Below the pieces are notes generated by a model. That model had not been told where the DNA came from, made no database searches, and saw only the letters and a program-made list of their open reading frames with translations. DNA of 64,000 nucleotides from assembly GCF_001702265.1 (NCBI RefSeq), contig NZ_MAUE01000028.1, positions 1 through 64,000 of the forward strand, read 5' to 3'. Positions within the stretch are counted from its first letter, which is position 1. Each line of letters begins with the position of its first letter. Position numbers and translations under genes: made by a program. Below, one piece after another: positions 8,834-15,959 of the stretch. Origin of the DNA: Pseudomonas aylmerensis (GTDB lineage: Bacteria > Pseudomonadota > Gammaproteobacteria > Pseudomonadales > Pseudomonadaceae).

Positions 8834-9811
8834 ATGGCACGTGATCTGGATGCGCGGATTTTTGTCGCCGGCCATCGCGGCATGGTCGGCTCGGCCATTG
8901 TGCGGCGCCTGTGGGCCTTGGGCTATACCCGAATCCTCACGGCCAGCCGTGATCAACTCGACCTGCTCGACCCGACGGCGGTGCAGGCGTACTTCGCCGA
9001 GCAGCAGGTGGAGCAGGTGTACCTGGCGGCTGCCAAGGTCGGCGGGATTCATGCGAATGCCACGTACCCGGCCGATTTCATCTACCAGAACCTGATGATC
9101 CAGGCCAACGTGATCCACGCCGCCCACAGCCATGGCGTGGCAAAACTGTTGTTCCTCGGCTCCTCCTGCATCTACCCGGTGCATGCACCGCAGCCGATGA
9201 TCGAAGCGGTGTTGCTCGACGGCGCGCTGGAGCCCACCAACGAACCCTACGCGGTGGCCAAGATCGCCGGCATCAAGCTGTGCGAAAGCTACAACCGCCA
9301 GCACGGCCGCGACTACCGCAGCGTGATGCCGACCAACCTGTATGGCCCTGGCGACAATTACCACCCCGAAAACAGCCATGTGATCGCGGCGCTGTTGCGG
9401 CGCTTCCATGAGGCAACCCAGCGTGGCGATGACGAAGTGGTGATCTGGGGCAGCGGCCGGCCCCGGCGTGAGTTCCTTCATGTGGACGACATGGCCGCCG
9501 CCAGCGTGCATGTCATGGAGCTGAGCCCCGAGCGCTATCGCGAGCAGACCCAGCCGACGCGCTCGCATTTGAATGTCGGCACCGGCGTGGACTGCACCAT
9601 CGCCGAGTTGGCCCAGGCGCTGGTGCGGGTCACCGGCTTCAAGGGGCGCTTGCGCTTTGACGCGAGCAAGCCCGACGGCGCCCCGCGTAAATTGCTCGAT
9701 GTGAGCCGCATCAATGCCTTGGGCTGGGAGGCCTATGTGCCGTTGGAGGAGGGCCTGCGCGATGCCTACAACGCCTATCTCGCCGCCCTTGAACAGCCAC
9801 GGGGCCAGTGA
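8834..9811 (+). CDS. fcl: GDP-L-fucose synthase
   Basis: A 325-residue bifunctional epimerase/reductase that turns GDP-4-keto-6-deoxymannose into GDP-L-fucose with NADPH. It shows the N-terminal FVAGHRGMVGSAIVRRL nucleotide-binding loop, the catalytic serine region FLGSSCIYP, YxxxK in EPYAVAKIAGIKLCESY, and the family stretch PTNLYGPGDNYHPENSHV. Its position directly after gmd (2-bp gap) completes the fucose donor pathway and indicates that fucose (or a derivative) is in the polymer. The stop codon TGA overlaps the start of the next gene. Confidence 0.97.
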   Translation: MARDLDARIFVAGHRGMVGSAIVRRLWALGYTRILTASRDQLDLLDPTAVQAYFAEQQVEQVYLAAAKVGGIHANATYPADFIYQNLMIQANVIHAAHSHGVAKLLFLGSSCIYPVHAPQPMIEAVLLDGALEPTNEPYAVAKIAGIKLCESYNRQHGRDYRSVMPTNLYGPGDNYHPENSHVIAALLRRFHEATQRGDDEVVIWGSGRPRREFLHVDDMAAASVHVMELSPERYREQTQPTRSHLNVGTGVDCTIAELAQALVRVTGFKGRLRFDASKPDGAPRKLLDVSRINALGWEAYVPLEEGLRDAYNAYLAALEQPRGQ

Positions 9812-11019
9812 TGAAAATCCTTCTGTACGGCATCAATTACAGCCCGGAACTCACCGGTATCGGCAAGTACAGCGGTGAACAGGCGCGCTGGTTGGCCAGC
9901 CAGGGGCATGACGTGCGCGTGGTGACGGCGCCGCCGTATTACCCGCACTGGCAGGTGGGCGCGGGCTATTCGCCGTGGCGCTATCGCACTGAACAAGACC
10001 ATGGCGTGACGGTGATTCGCTGCCCGCTGTATGTGCCACACCAGCCCACCGCGCTGACGCGGTTGCTGCACCTGATCAGCTTTTGCGCCAGCTCGTCGTT
10101 GGCGGTGCTGGGGCAGCTGCGCTGGAAGCCGGACCTGGTAATGCTGGTAGTGCCGACATTGTTTTGTGCGCCCCAGGCGTTGCTGCTGGCCAAGCTCAGC
10201 GGCGCGCGCTCGGTGCTGCATATTCAGGACTACGAAGTCGATGCAATGTTCGGCCTCGGCCTCGGTGGCGGATCACTGTTGCGGCGCGTGGCGTTTGGCA
10301 TTGAACGCTGGTTGCTGCGGCGGTTCGACCGGGTGTCGACGATTTCCACCGGTATGCTCGACAAGGCCCGTGGCAAAGGCGTGCACAGCCAGCGGTTGCT
10401 GTTTTTTCCCAACTGGTCGGAGACCGCGCGTTTTCGCCAGGTGCCGCGCAACTGCGCATTGCTGCAACGTCTGGGGGTACCGGTGGGTGCGCGGGTGCTG
10501 TTGTACTCGGGCAACATCGGCGAGAAGCAGGGGCTGGAACTGATCCTCGAGGCTGCCAAGGCCCATGCCCAGCGTGCGGAATTGGTCTTTCTGATTGTCG
10601 GCGAGGGTACGGGCAAGGCGCGGTTGCTGGAGCGCGTCGAACGCGATGACTTGCGCAATGTGCTGTTTGCACCGTTGCAGGCGTATGCCGACCTGCCGGC
10701 CCTGTTGGCGTCGGCAGACGCGCACCTGGTGATTCAGAAGCGCGGGGTGGCGGACGCGGTGCTGCCGTCCAAGCTCACCAACATTCTGGCGGTGGGGGGC
10801 AACGCGATCATCACCGCCGATCCAGGCACTACCCTCGGCCGCCTGTGCGAGGAGCACCAGGGCATTGCCGTGCTGATCGAACCGGAGTCGGTCGCCGCGC
10901 TGAACGCCGGGATCGAGCGCGTGCTGGCACTGCCCGCGCGCAATGAGGTGGCGTTGAACTACGCCAAGGAGTTCCTCGACAAGGAACGCATTCTGCAACG
11001 TTTCCTGGCACAGGTTTGA
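9811..11019 (+). CDS. wcaI: WcaI-type glycosyltransferase (GT4)
   Basis: A 402-residue GT-B enzyme. The N-terminus (KILLYGINYSPELTGIGKY, then VVTAPPYYPHW) is diagnostic for the colanic acid transferase WcaI. A hydrophobic stretch follows at ~85-105 (LISFCASSSLAVLGQL). Conserved donor-domain segments are VLLYSGNIGEKQGL and VLPSKLTNILAVGGNAII. The preferred start is the ATG at 9811, whose A is the last base of the fcl stop codon; a GTG at 9808 is also in frame. In colanic acid WcaI is thought to add a sugar to the lipid-linked fucose-containing intermediate; the exact linkage here is not known. Confidence 0.88.
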   Translation: MKILLYGINYSPELTGIGKYSGEQARWLASQGHDVRVVTAPPYYPHWQVGAGYSPWRYRTEQDHGVTVIRCPLYVPHQPTALTRLLHLISFCASSSLAVLGQLRWKPDLVMLVVPTLFCAPQALLLAKLSGARSVLHIQDYEVDAMFGLGLGGGSLLRRVAFGIERWLLRRFDRVSTISTGMLDKARGKGVHSQRLLFFPNWSETARFRQVPRNCALLQRLGVPVGARVLLYSGNIGEKQGLELILEAAKAHAQRAELVFLIVGEGTGKARLLERVERDDLRNVLFAPLQAYADLPALLASADAHLVIQKRGVADAVLPSKLTNILAVGGNAIITADPGTTLGRLCEEHQGIAVLIEPESVAALNAGIERVLALPARNEVALNYAKEFLDKERILQRFLAQV

Positions 11020-11024
11020 CGTGT

Positions 11025-11483
11025 ATGTGGCTTGATTTACCGACCTTCCAGACGGTCGTGGCATCGACGCCGCTGGTGGCGATTGACCTGGTGGTGCGCA
11101 ACAGCCGAGGCGATGCGCTGCTGGGCCTGCGCGTCAATCGCCCGGCCTATGGGTACTGGTTCGTGCCCGGCGGGCGTATCTACAAGAACGAAAGCCTCGA
11201 CAGCGCGTTTCGGCGCATCAGCCGCGACGAACTGGGACACCCGTTCGAGCGCGCCCATGCACGGCTGCTGGGCGTGTTCGAACACTTCTACGATGACAGC
11301 GTATTTGCCAACGCCGGAGCCGGGCCGGACACCCACTACGTGGTGCTCAGCTATTGCCTGGAGCTGGCTGACCACCAGACGCTGCAGCCGCCCACGGAGC
11401 AACACCGGCAGTATCGCTGGTGGCCCCAGGACGAACTGCGTTTCAGCCCACGGGTGCACGAAAACACCCGCGCCTATTTCTGA
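11025..11483 (+). CDS. gmm: GDP-mannose mannosyl hydrolase (Nudix-like)
   Basis: A 152-residue Nudix-superfamily protein, the same size as E. coli Gmm/WcaH. It contains STPLVAIDLVV, GYWFVPGGRIYKNESLDSAF (start of a modified Nudix box) and FEHFYDD with a late DTHYVVLSY. It hydrolyses GDP-mannose (and GDP-glucose) to GDP plus sugar, which may balance GDP-mannose pools against GDP-fucose formation. As in known Gmm proteins the classical REUxEE box is relaxed (FRRISRDELG). I prefer the ATG at 11025; an in-frame TTG at 11016 overlaps the upstream stop. An 18-bp gap leads into manC. Confidence 0.93.
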   Translation: MWLDLPTFQTVVASTPLVAIDLVVRNSRGDALLGLRVNRPAYGYWFVPGGRIYKNESLDSAFRRISRDELGHPFERAHARLLGVFEHFYDDSVFANAGAGPDTHYVVLSYCLELADHQTLQPPTEQHRQYRWWPQDELRFSPRVHENTRAYF

Positions 11484-11502
11484 TTCTCCCGAGGATGCTC
11501 TG

Positions 11503-12912
11503 ATGTTATTACCGGTGATCATGGCGGGAGGGTCGGGGTCGCGCCTGTGGCCGCTCTCGCGGCAGTTGAACCCCAAACAGTTCCTGCGCCTGACCGACGC
11601 GCACCTGTCGATGCTGCAGCAGACCATCGCCCGGCTGGAAGGCGCCAATGTCGCCGTGCCGCAGTTGATCTGCAACGAACAGCACCGTTTCCTGGTGGCC
11701 GAGCAATTGCGCCAGCTGGGCCTGGAGCACGCGAGCATCCTGCTTGAACCGGTGGGGCGCAACACCGCGCCGGCGATTGCGCTGGCGGCGTGCAAGGCGC
11801 TGGCCGAGGCCGAGGACCCGATCCTGCTGGTGCTGGCCGCTGACCACTTGATCGAGGATATCCCGGCGTTCCATGCCAGCCTCGAGGTGGCGCTGCCGCT
11901 GGCCCGCGCTGGCAAGCTGGTGACGTTCGGCATCACACCCACCCGTGCGCACACCGGCTATGGCTATATCGAGCGGGGGGACGAGGTAGGCGAGGGCGGT
12001 TACCAGGTCCGGCGCTTTGTCGAGAAACCGGACGCGGCCACCGCGGCAACGTATGTGGCCAGTGGCGGTTATTTCTGGAACAGCGGCATGTTCATGTTCC
12101 GCGCCAGCCGTTACCTGCAGGAGCTGGAGCGCTTTCAACCGGCGATCCTCGAAGCCTGCCGCGTGGCACTCGAGGGCGGCAGCCAGGACCAGCCGTTTAC
12201 CCGGGTTCACGCAGCCACCTTCGCGGCCTGCCCGGATGACTCCATCGACTACGCCGTGATGGAGAAAACCGCCGACGCGGTGATGGTGCCGCTGCAGGCG
12301 GGCTGGAGTGATATCGGCTCCTGGTCGGCGTTGTGGGAGGCCAGTGAAAAAGATGCCCGTGGCAACGTCATACGCGGCGACGGGTTGACCCTGGATACGC
12401 GCGACAGCTACGTGCACGCCGACAGTCGGCTGGTGGCCACGGTGGGCGTGCAGGACCTGATCATTATCGAGACCAAGGACGCGGTGCTGGTGGCCCACAA
12501 GGACCAGGTGCAGCAGGTCAAGGCTATCGTCGACCAGCTCAAGCAGGCCGGCCGCCATGAGCACCTCAACCACCGCGAGGTGTACCGGCCCTGGGGCATG
12601 TACGACTCGGTCGACGCTGGCCCGCGCTATCAGGTCAAGCGCATCACCGTGAAGCCGGGGGCAAAGTTGTCGGTGCAAATGCACCACCACCGCGCCGAGC
12701 ATTGGATCGTGGTCAGCGGTACGGCACGGGTGACCAATGGCGAGCAGACCTACCTGGTCTCGGAAAACCAGTCGACGTATATCCCCATCGGCCAGGTGCA
12801 TGCGCTGGAAAATCCCGGGGTGATCCCACTCGAGTTAATTGAAGTGCAGTCGGGCGCTTATTTGGGCGAGGACGATATTGTGCGCTTTGAAGACAAGTAC
12901 GGCAGGGCCTGA
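11503..12912 (+). CDS. manC: Mannose-1-phosphate guanylyltransferase / mannose-6-phosphate isomerase
   Basis: A 469-residue type II PMI/GMP. The N-terminal guanylyltransferase domain opens with VIMAGGSGSRLWPLSR and PKQF, and carries GFV-type FVEKPDAATAATYV. The C-terminal cupin isomerase domain has RPWGMYDSV, GAKLSVQMHHHRAEHWIVVSGTA and YIPIGQVHALENPG with the metal-binding histidines. It makes GDP-mannose, the substrate of Gmd. The start at 11503 is preceded by GAGGA. No phosphomannomutase gene lies nearby; in pseudomonads AlgC encoded elsewhere usually supplies it. It is the last gene before a 180-bp intergenic region. Confidence 0.97.
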   Translation: MLLPVIMAGGSGSRLWPLSRQLNPKQFLRLTDAHLSMLQQTIARLEGANVAVPQLICNEQHRFLVAEQLRQLGLEHASILLEPVGRNTAPAIALAACKALAEAEDPILLVLAADHLIEDIPAFHASLEVALPLARAGKLVTFGITPTRAHTGYGYIERGDEVGEGGYQVRRFVEKPDAATAATYVASGGYFWNSGMFMFRASRYLQELERFQPAILEACRVALEGGSQDQPFTRVHAATFAACPDDSIDYAVMEKTADAVMVPLQAGWSDIGSWSALWEASEKDARGNVIRGDGLTLDTRDSYVHADSRLVATVGVQDLIIIETKDAVLVAHKDQVQQVKAIVDQLKQAGRHEHLNHREVYRPWGMYDSVDAGPRYQVKRITVKPGAKLSVQMHHHRAEHWIVVSGTARVTNGEQTYLVSENQSTYIPIGQVHALENPGVIPLELIEVQSGAYLGEDDIVRFEDKYGRA

Positions 12913-13092
12913 AGTTTTCGACAATTAATAACATTCGCCCTGACGCCCATTGCTACCAATGCACGCACTGCCGGGCGCTTCATCGCTAAAACGTTATTTT
13001 CAACTGAGTGAGCACGTTTTTATCCATCTGGTGTGCGGTTTAGTTGAATGGCACTATCGGCCGGACTACTCACTGACGATAAGGAGTCTGTT
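12913..13092 (+). promoter_or_regulatory. Intergenic leader before the export genes
   Basis: A 180-bp A+T-richer gap between manC and the small secreted protein gene, the largest gap within the exopolysaccharide locus. It probably carries a separate promoter for the export genes, but I cannot identify convincing -35/-10 boxes by eye. A ribosome-binding site (AAGGAG) lies about 8 nt before the ATG at 13093. Confidence 0.35.
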
Positions 13093-13332
13093 ATGAGAAA
13101 ACCACTGGCTATTATGTTGCTCAGTCTCTTGAGTACGTCGGCGCTGGCTGCCGAGTTGCCGTTGGGCCTCGACACGACCGTGGTGGGTTCGGTGACGGTC
13201 GGCGAAACCCTGCTGATCGGCAGCGCGATTGTCGCCGGCGTGGCGGCTGCGTCCAACAGCGGCGGCAGTTCCAACGGTGGCACGACCACGGGCACCACCG
13301 GCACGACCGGTACCACGGGCACCGGCAACTAA
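13093..13332 (+). CDS. YjbE/GfcA-like small secreted Gly/Thr/Ser-rich protein
   Basis: A 79-residue protein with a clear Sec signal peptide (MRKPLAIMLLSLLSTSALAA). A short hydrophobic segment follows (LLIGSAIVAGVAAA) and then a low-complexity Gly/Ser/Thr tail (GGSSNGGTT with TGTTGTTGTTG repeats). Size, layout and position next to yjbF-H-like genes match E. coli YjbE/GfcA, a short Thr-rich exported protein of unknown biochemical role in the yjbEFGH and group 4 capsule operons. The start at 13093 has a perfect AAGGAG site. It is followed by a hairpin-T-run that probably limits transcription into wza. Homology is inferred from composition and synteny. Confidence 0.75.
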   Translation: MRKPLAIMLLSLLSTSALAAELPLGLDTTVVGSVTVGETLLIGSAIVAGVAAASNSGGSSNGGTTTGTTGTTGTTGTGN

Positions 13333-13353
13333 GTTGTAGACCTTCCTTTTACA

Positions 13354-13389
13354 GGCCGCTTGGAATCCCCGTCCAAGTGGTCTTTTTTT
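13354..13389 (+). terminator. Intrinsic terminator/attenuator between the yjbE-like gene and wza
   Basis: An 11-bp stem (left arm 13354-13364 GGCCGCTTGGA, right arm 13372-13382 TCCAAGTGGTC, two G-U pairs) with a 7-nt loop is followed by TTTTTTT at 13383-13389. It sits 21 bp after the yjbE-like stop and 31 bp before the wza ATG. Partial termination here would make much more mRNA for the small secreted protein than for the export genes. Confidence 0.8.
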
Positions 13390-13419
13390 CTTGTCGAATA
13401 TCGCGAGTGTCCGAGCACT

Positions 13420-14532
13420 ATGAGGCGTCTTTTTCCTGTTGCGGCCGTGGCCGCTGCATTGTTGCAAGGTTGCATGTTTGCCCCGGGCCAATATATGAAT
13501 ACCGAGGCAATGACCCAGGAGGGTAGCGCTGAAAGTAGCCGCGTGGAGTTAATTCCGATCACCCCAAAGTTATTGGCCATGGACGCCGCCACGCGCGAGC
13601 CTTATTCATTACCCAAAGAACTACTGGATTATAAACCGGCGCCTTATTTGATCGGTCCCAATGACGCGTTGTATATCACGGTCTGGGACCACCCCGAACT
13701 GACCGCGCCGTCCGGCCCGCAACAGCAGATCGATGCCAACGGCCGGCTGGTCAATCCGGATGGCAACCTGTTCTACCCGTATGTCGGTGAAGTGGTTGCC
13801 AAGGGCCGGACCCTGGCCGCGCTGCGCAGTGAGATCACCGAGAAGCTGCGCCAATACATCGACAGCCCGCAAGTGGATGTCAGCGTCCTGCGCTTTGCCA
13901 GCCAGCGCGTGGTCGTGACCGGCGCGGTCGCCAAGGCCGGGCCGGTGCCGATCACCACGATCCCGATGAGCGTGATGGAGGCGGTGGCCACCTCGGGTAT
14001 CGACCCGCAGAATGCCGACCTCTCCAACCTGACCCTGACCCGTGGCGGCAAGCGCTACACCCTCGACCTGGACACGTTGAACAAGGACCCGTCGCGCCTC
14101 AACGATATCTACGTCAAGGACGGCGACCAGCTGTACCTGCCCTACAACGACCGCAAGCGTATCTATGTGATGGGCGAGGTCATGCAGCCCCGCGCCCTGA
14201 GCTTCAAGACCCGCAGCATGAACCTCTCCGATGTGCTGGGCTCGGCAGGCGGGGTCAACCAGAACACCTCGAATGCCGACGCCATCTACGTGATCCGTGG
14301 CGCACAGAACATCGAGGTGGAGCCGGCCAAGGTGTTCCAGCTGGAAGCCGCGTCGCCCTCCGCCATGGCCCTGGCCACGCGCTTTGATGTGCAGCCCCAG
14401 GACGTGGTGTTTGTCGGCCCCGCCAATATCACGCGCTGGAACCGTTTTATCAGCCAGTTGCTGCCGTCCGCTTCGATCATTGGCATCGGCGCTTCCACTC
14501 AAAACAACCTGAGCGAAGCCAGCAGCCGATAA
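13420..14532 (+). CDS. wza: Wza-type outer-membrane polysaccharide export lipoprotein
   Basis: A 370-residue lipoprotein. I chose the ATG at 13420 because it gives a compact signal peptide ending in the lipobox LLQGC (MRRLFPVAAVAAALLQGC). The polysaccharide export domain (YLIGPNDALYITVWDHPEL) is followed by two SLBB-type segments (VVVTGAVAKAGPVPIT and IYVMGEVMQPRALSFK) and a C-terminal region that in Wza forms the outer-membrane helix barrel. It forms the octameric channel for export of high-molecular-weight polymer. Length matches E. coli Wza/GfcE (379). Wza normally works with a Wzc kinase, which is not visible in this window. Confidence 0.95.
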   Translation: MRRLFPVAAVAAALLQGCMFAPGQYMNTEAMTQEGSAESSRVELIPITPKLLAMDAATREPYSLPKELLDYKPAPYLIGPNDALYITVWDHPELTAPSGPQQQIDANGRLVNPDGNLFYPYVGEVVAKGRTLAALRSEITEKLRQYIDSPQVDVSVLRFASQRVVVTGAVAKAGPVPITTIPMSVMEAVATSGIDPQNADLSNLTLTRGGKRYTLDLDTLNKDPSRLNDIYVKDGDQLYLPYNDRKRIYVMGEVMQPRALSFKTRSMNLSDVLGSAGGVNQNTSNADAIYVIRGAQNIEVEPAKVFQLEAASPSAMALATRFDVQPQDVVFVGPANITRWNRFISQLLPSASIIGIGASTQNNLSEASSR

Positions 14533-14544
14533 GGTGGACCTTGC

Positions 14545-15204
14545 GTGAACAGTCTGAAGCGTACGATTTACGCGTCTACGGCGTGGTTACTGTGTGCCTG
14601 CAATCCACTGATGCAGGCCTCGCTCGATACCTTCAAGGCGGCGGCTGGCGGGCCTTCGCCGCTGGTGGTGAGCCAGGCCCAGGTGGACGCCGTGCCCTTT
14701 CCCCAGATCAAGGTCACCACGGTGTCCAGCGAAGGCGTGATGGCGCTGATTCGCCAGCGCGGCGACCTGCAGTTCTGGGTCGCTTCCGGCAAGCAGGTGC
14801 TGCTGATACGCGATGGCCTGGTGGTGCGTACGGTCGGCCTGGGCGCCGATCTGGATGGCACGCGCTGGCAAGGCCGGTCGCCGTTCCAGCAGGGCTTGCA
14901 CCGCGTGCCCGACGGCTATCGCAGCACACGCCAGATCGATGTGGTCGAGGGCTATCAGCTGGGGATCACGATCACCAGCCGCTTTCAACGCCGGGGCATC
15001 GAGACCCTGGAGATCCTCGACAAACCCTACGCCTTGCTGCGCATCGATGAGGACATCGAGGCCCAGGCCCTGGGTTTTCATGCGCGCAACCGTTATTGGG
15101 TCGACCCGGTTGACGGCACGATCGTGCAGAGCGAGCAGCACCTCACCCCCCGTTTGAGCCTGACCATCACCCAACTCAAACCCGCCCGCAAGGAGGCGCC
15201 ATGA
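14545..15204 (+). CDS. yjbF: YjbF/GfcB family lipoprotein
   Basis: A 219-residue protein with a GTG start (AAGGTGGA just upstream), a lipoprotein signal peptide with lipobox LLCAC, and the family segments GDLQFWVASGKQVLLIRDGLVVRTVGLGADL and GYQLGITITSRF. GfcB/YjbF proteins belong to the group 4 capsule and yjb exopolysaccharide systems and are needed for export or assembly; their molecular action is unresolved. It lies 12 bp after wza, and its stop overlaps the ATG of the yjbG-like gene (ATGA), so the two are translationally coupled. Confidence 0.9.
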   Translation: MNSLKRTIYASTAWLLCACNPLMQASLDTFKAAAGGPSPLVVSQAQVDAVPFPQIKVTTVSSEGVMALIRQRGDLQFWVASGKQVLLIRDGLVVRTVGLGADLDGTRWQGRSPFQQGLHRVPDGYRSTRQIDVVEGYQLGITITSRFQRRGIETLEILDKPYALLRIDEDIEAQALGFHARNRYWVDPVDGTIVQSEQHLTPRLSLTITQLKPARKEAP

Positions 15205-15959
15205 CGCTGCGCAGAAGATGGGCCCTGGCGTTGCTGTGGAGCTGTGCCACGGCCTGCCAGGCAGCGGTGACCGTCAGCGGCGACACGCAGCCCATCAGCT
15301 GGCGACCGGGTATGCGCCTGCTCGACGTGATGACCGCCGCGCAACCGGATGCCCAGGGCTATTGGCTGGCGGCGGCCTGGCTGCACCAACCCTTGCTGGA
15401 GCGCCAGGCACGGCTCAAGGCCGGCGTGCTGTTTGACCTGGACACCCTGCGCCGTGCCGCGTGGGCGGCCGGGCGTGAGAGCCGGGCGCGGGCAGCGGCG
15501 CAGCTGTATCGACAGGTACTGGCGCTGCCGGTCACCGGTCGCCAGATCGCCAAGCTCGACCCGGTGGCAGTGGAGGTCGGCTTTGCGCCCAACCTGCCGG
15601 TCAGTGAGGGTGATCGCCTGATCTACCCGTCACGACCCGACACCGTGCGCGTGTTCGGCGCCGTCGTCGCCACCTGCACCTTGGCATTCCAGCCGATGCA
15701 ACTGGCGCGCGCTTACCTGCGCGCCTGTCCGGCCCTGGCAGAGGCGGATGCCGACCAGGTGTGGCTGATCCAGCCCGATGGGCATGTCACGCGCCTGGGC
15801 GTTGCCCCCTGGAATCGCGCAGACGGCCTGCCGCTCGCGCCCGGCAGCACGCTGCTGGTGCCGATCCGCAGCGATGACCTGGACACTCCCACGCCCGAGC
15901 TGAACCCGCAACTGGCCGAGTTTATTGGCACCCAACCCCTGGCCGAGGTCTCGCCTTGA
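15201..15959 (+). CDS. yjbG: YjbG/GfcC family periplasmic capsule protein
   Basis: A 252-residue protein with an N-terminal signal peptide (cleavage near ATACQA-AV). Its body contains SLBB/beta-grasp-like segments: VTVSGDTQPISWRPGMRLLD, and a later RPDTVRVFGAV that resembles the ligand-binding module of Wza. E. coli GfcC is a periplasmic protein with two beta-grasp domains and is thought to interact with export components. Start and stop overlap its neighbours (ATGA with yjbF-like, TTGA with yjbH-like). The length agrees with E. coli YjbG/GfcC (about 245-248). Confidence 0.88.
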   Translation: MTLRRRWALALLWSCATACQAAVTVSGDTQPISWRPGMRLLDVMTAAQPDAQGYWLAAAWLHQPLLERQARLKAGVLFDLDTLRRAAWAAGRESRARAAAQLYRQVLALPVTGRQIAKLDPVAVEVGFAPNLPVSEGDRLIYPSRPDTVRVFGAVVATCTLAFQPMQLARAYLRACPALAEADADQVWLIQPDGHVTRLGVAPWNRADGLPLAPGSTLLVPIRSDDLDTPTPELNPQLAEFIGTQPLAEVSP

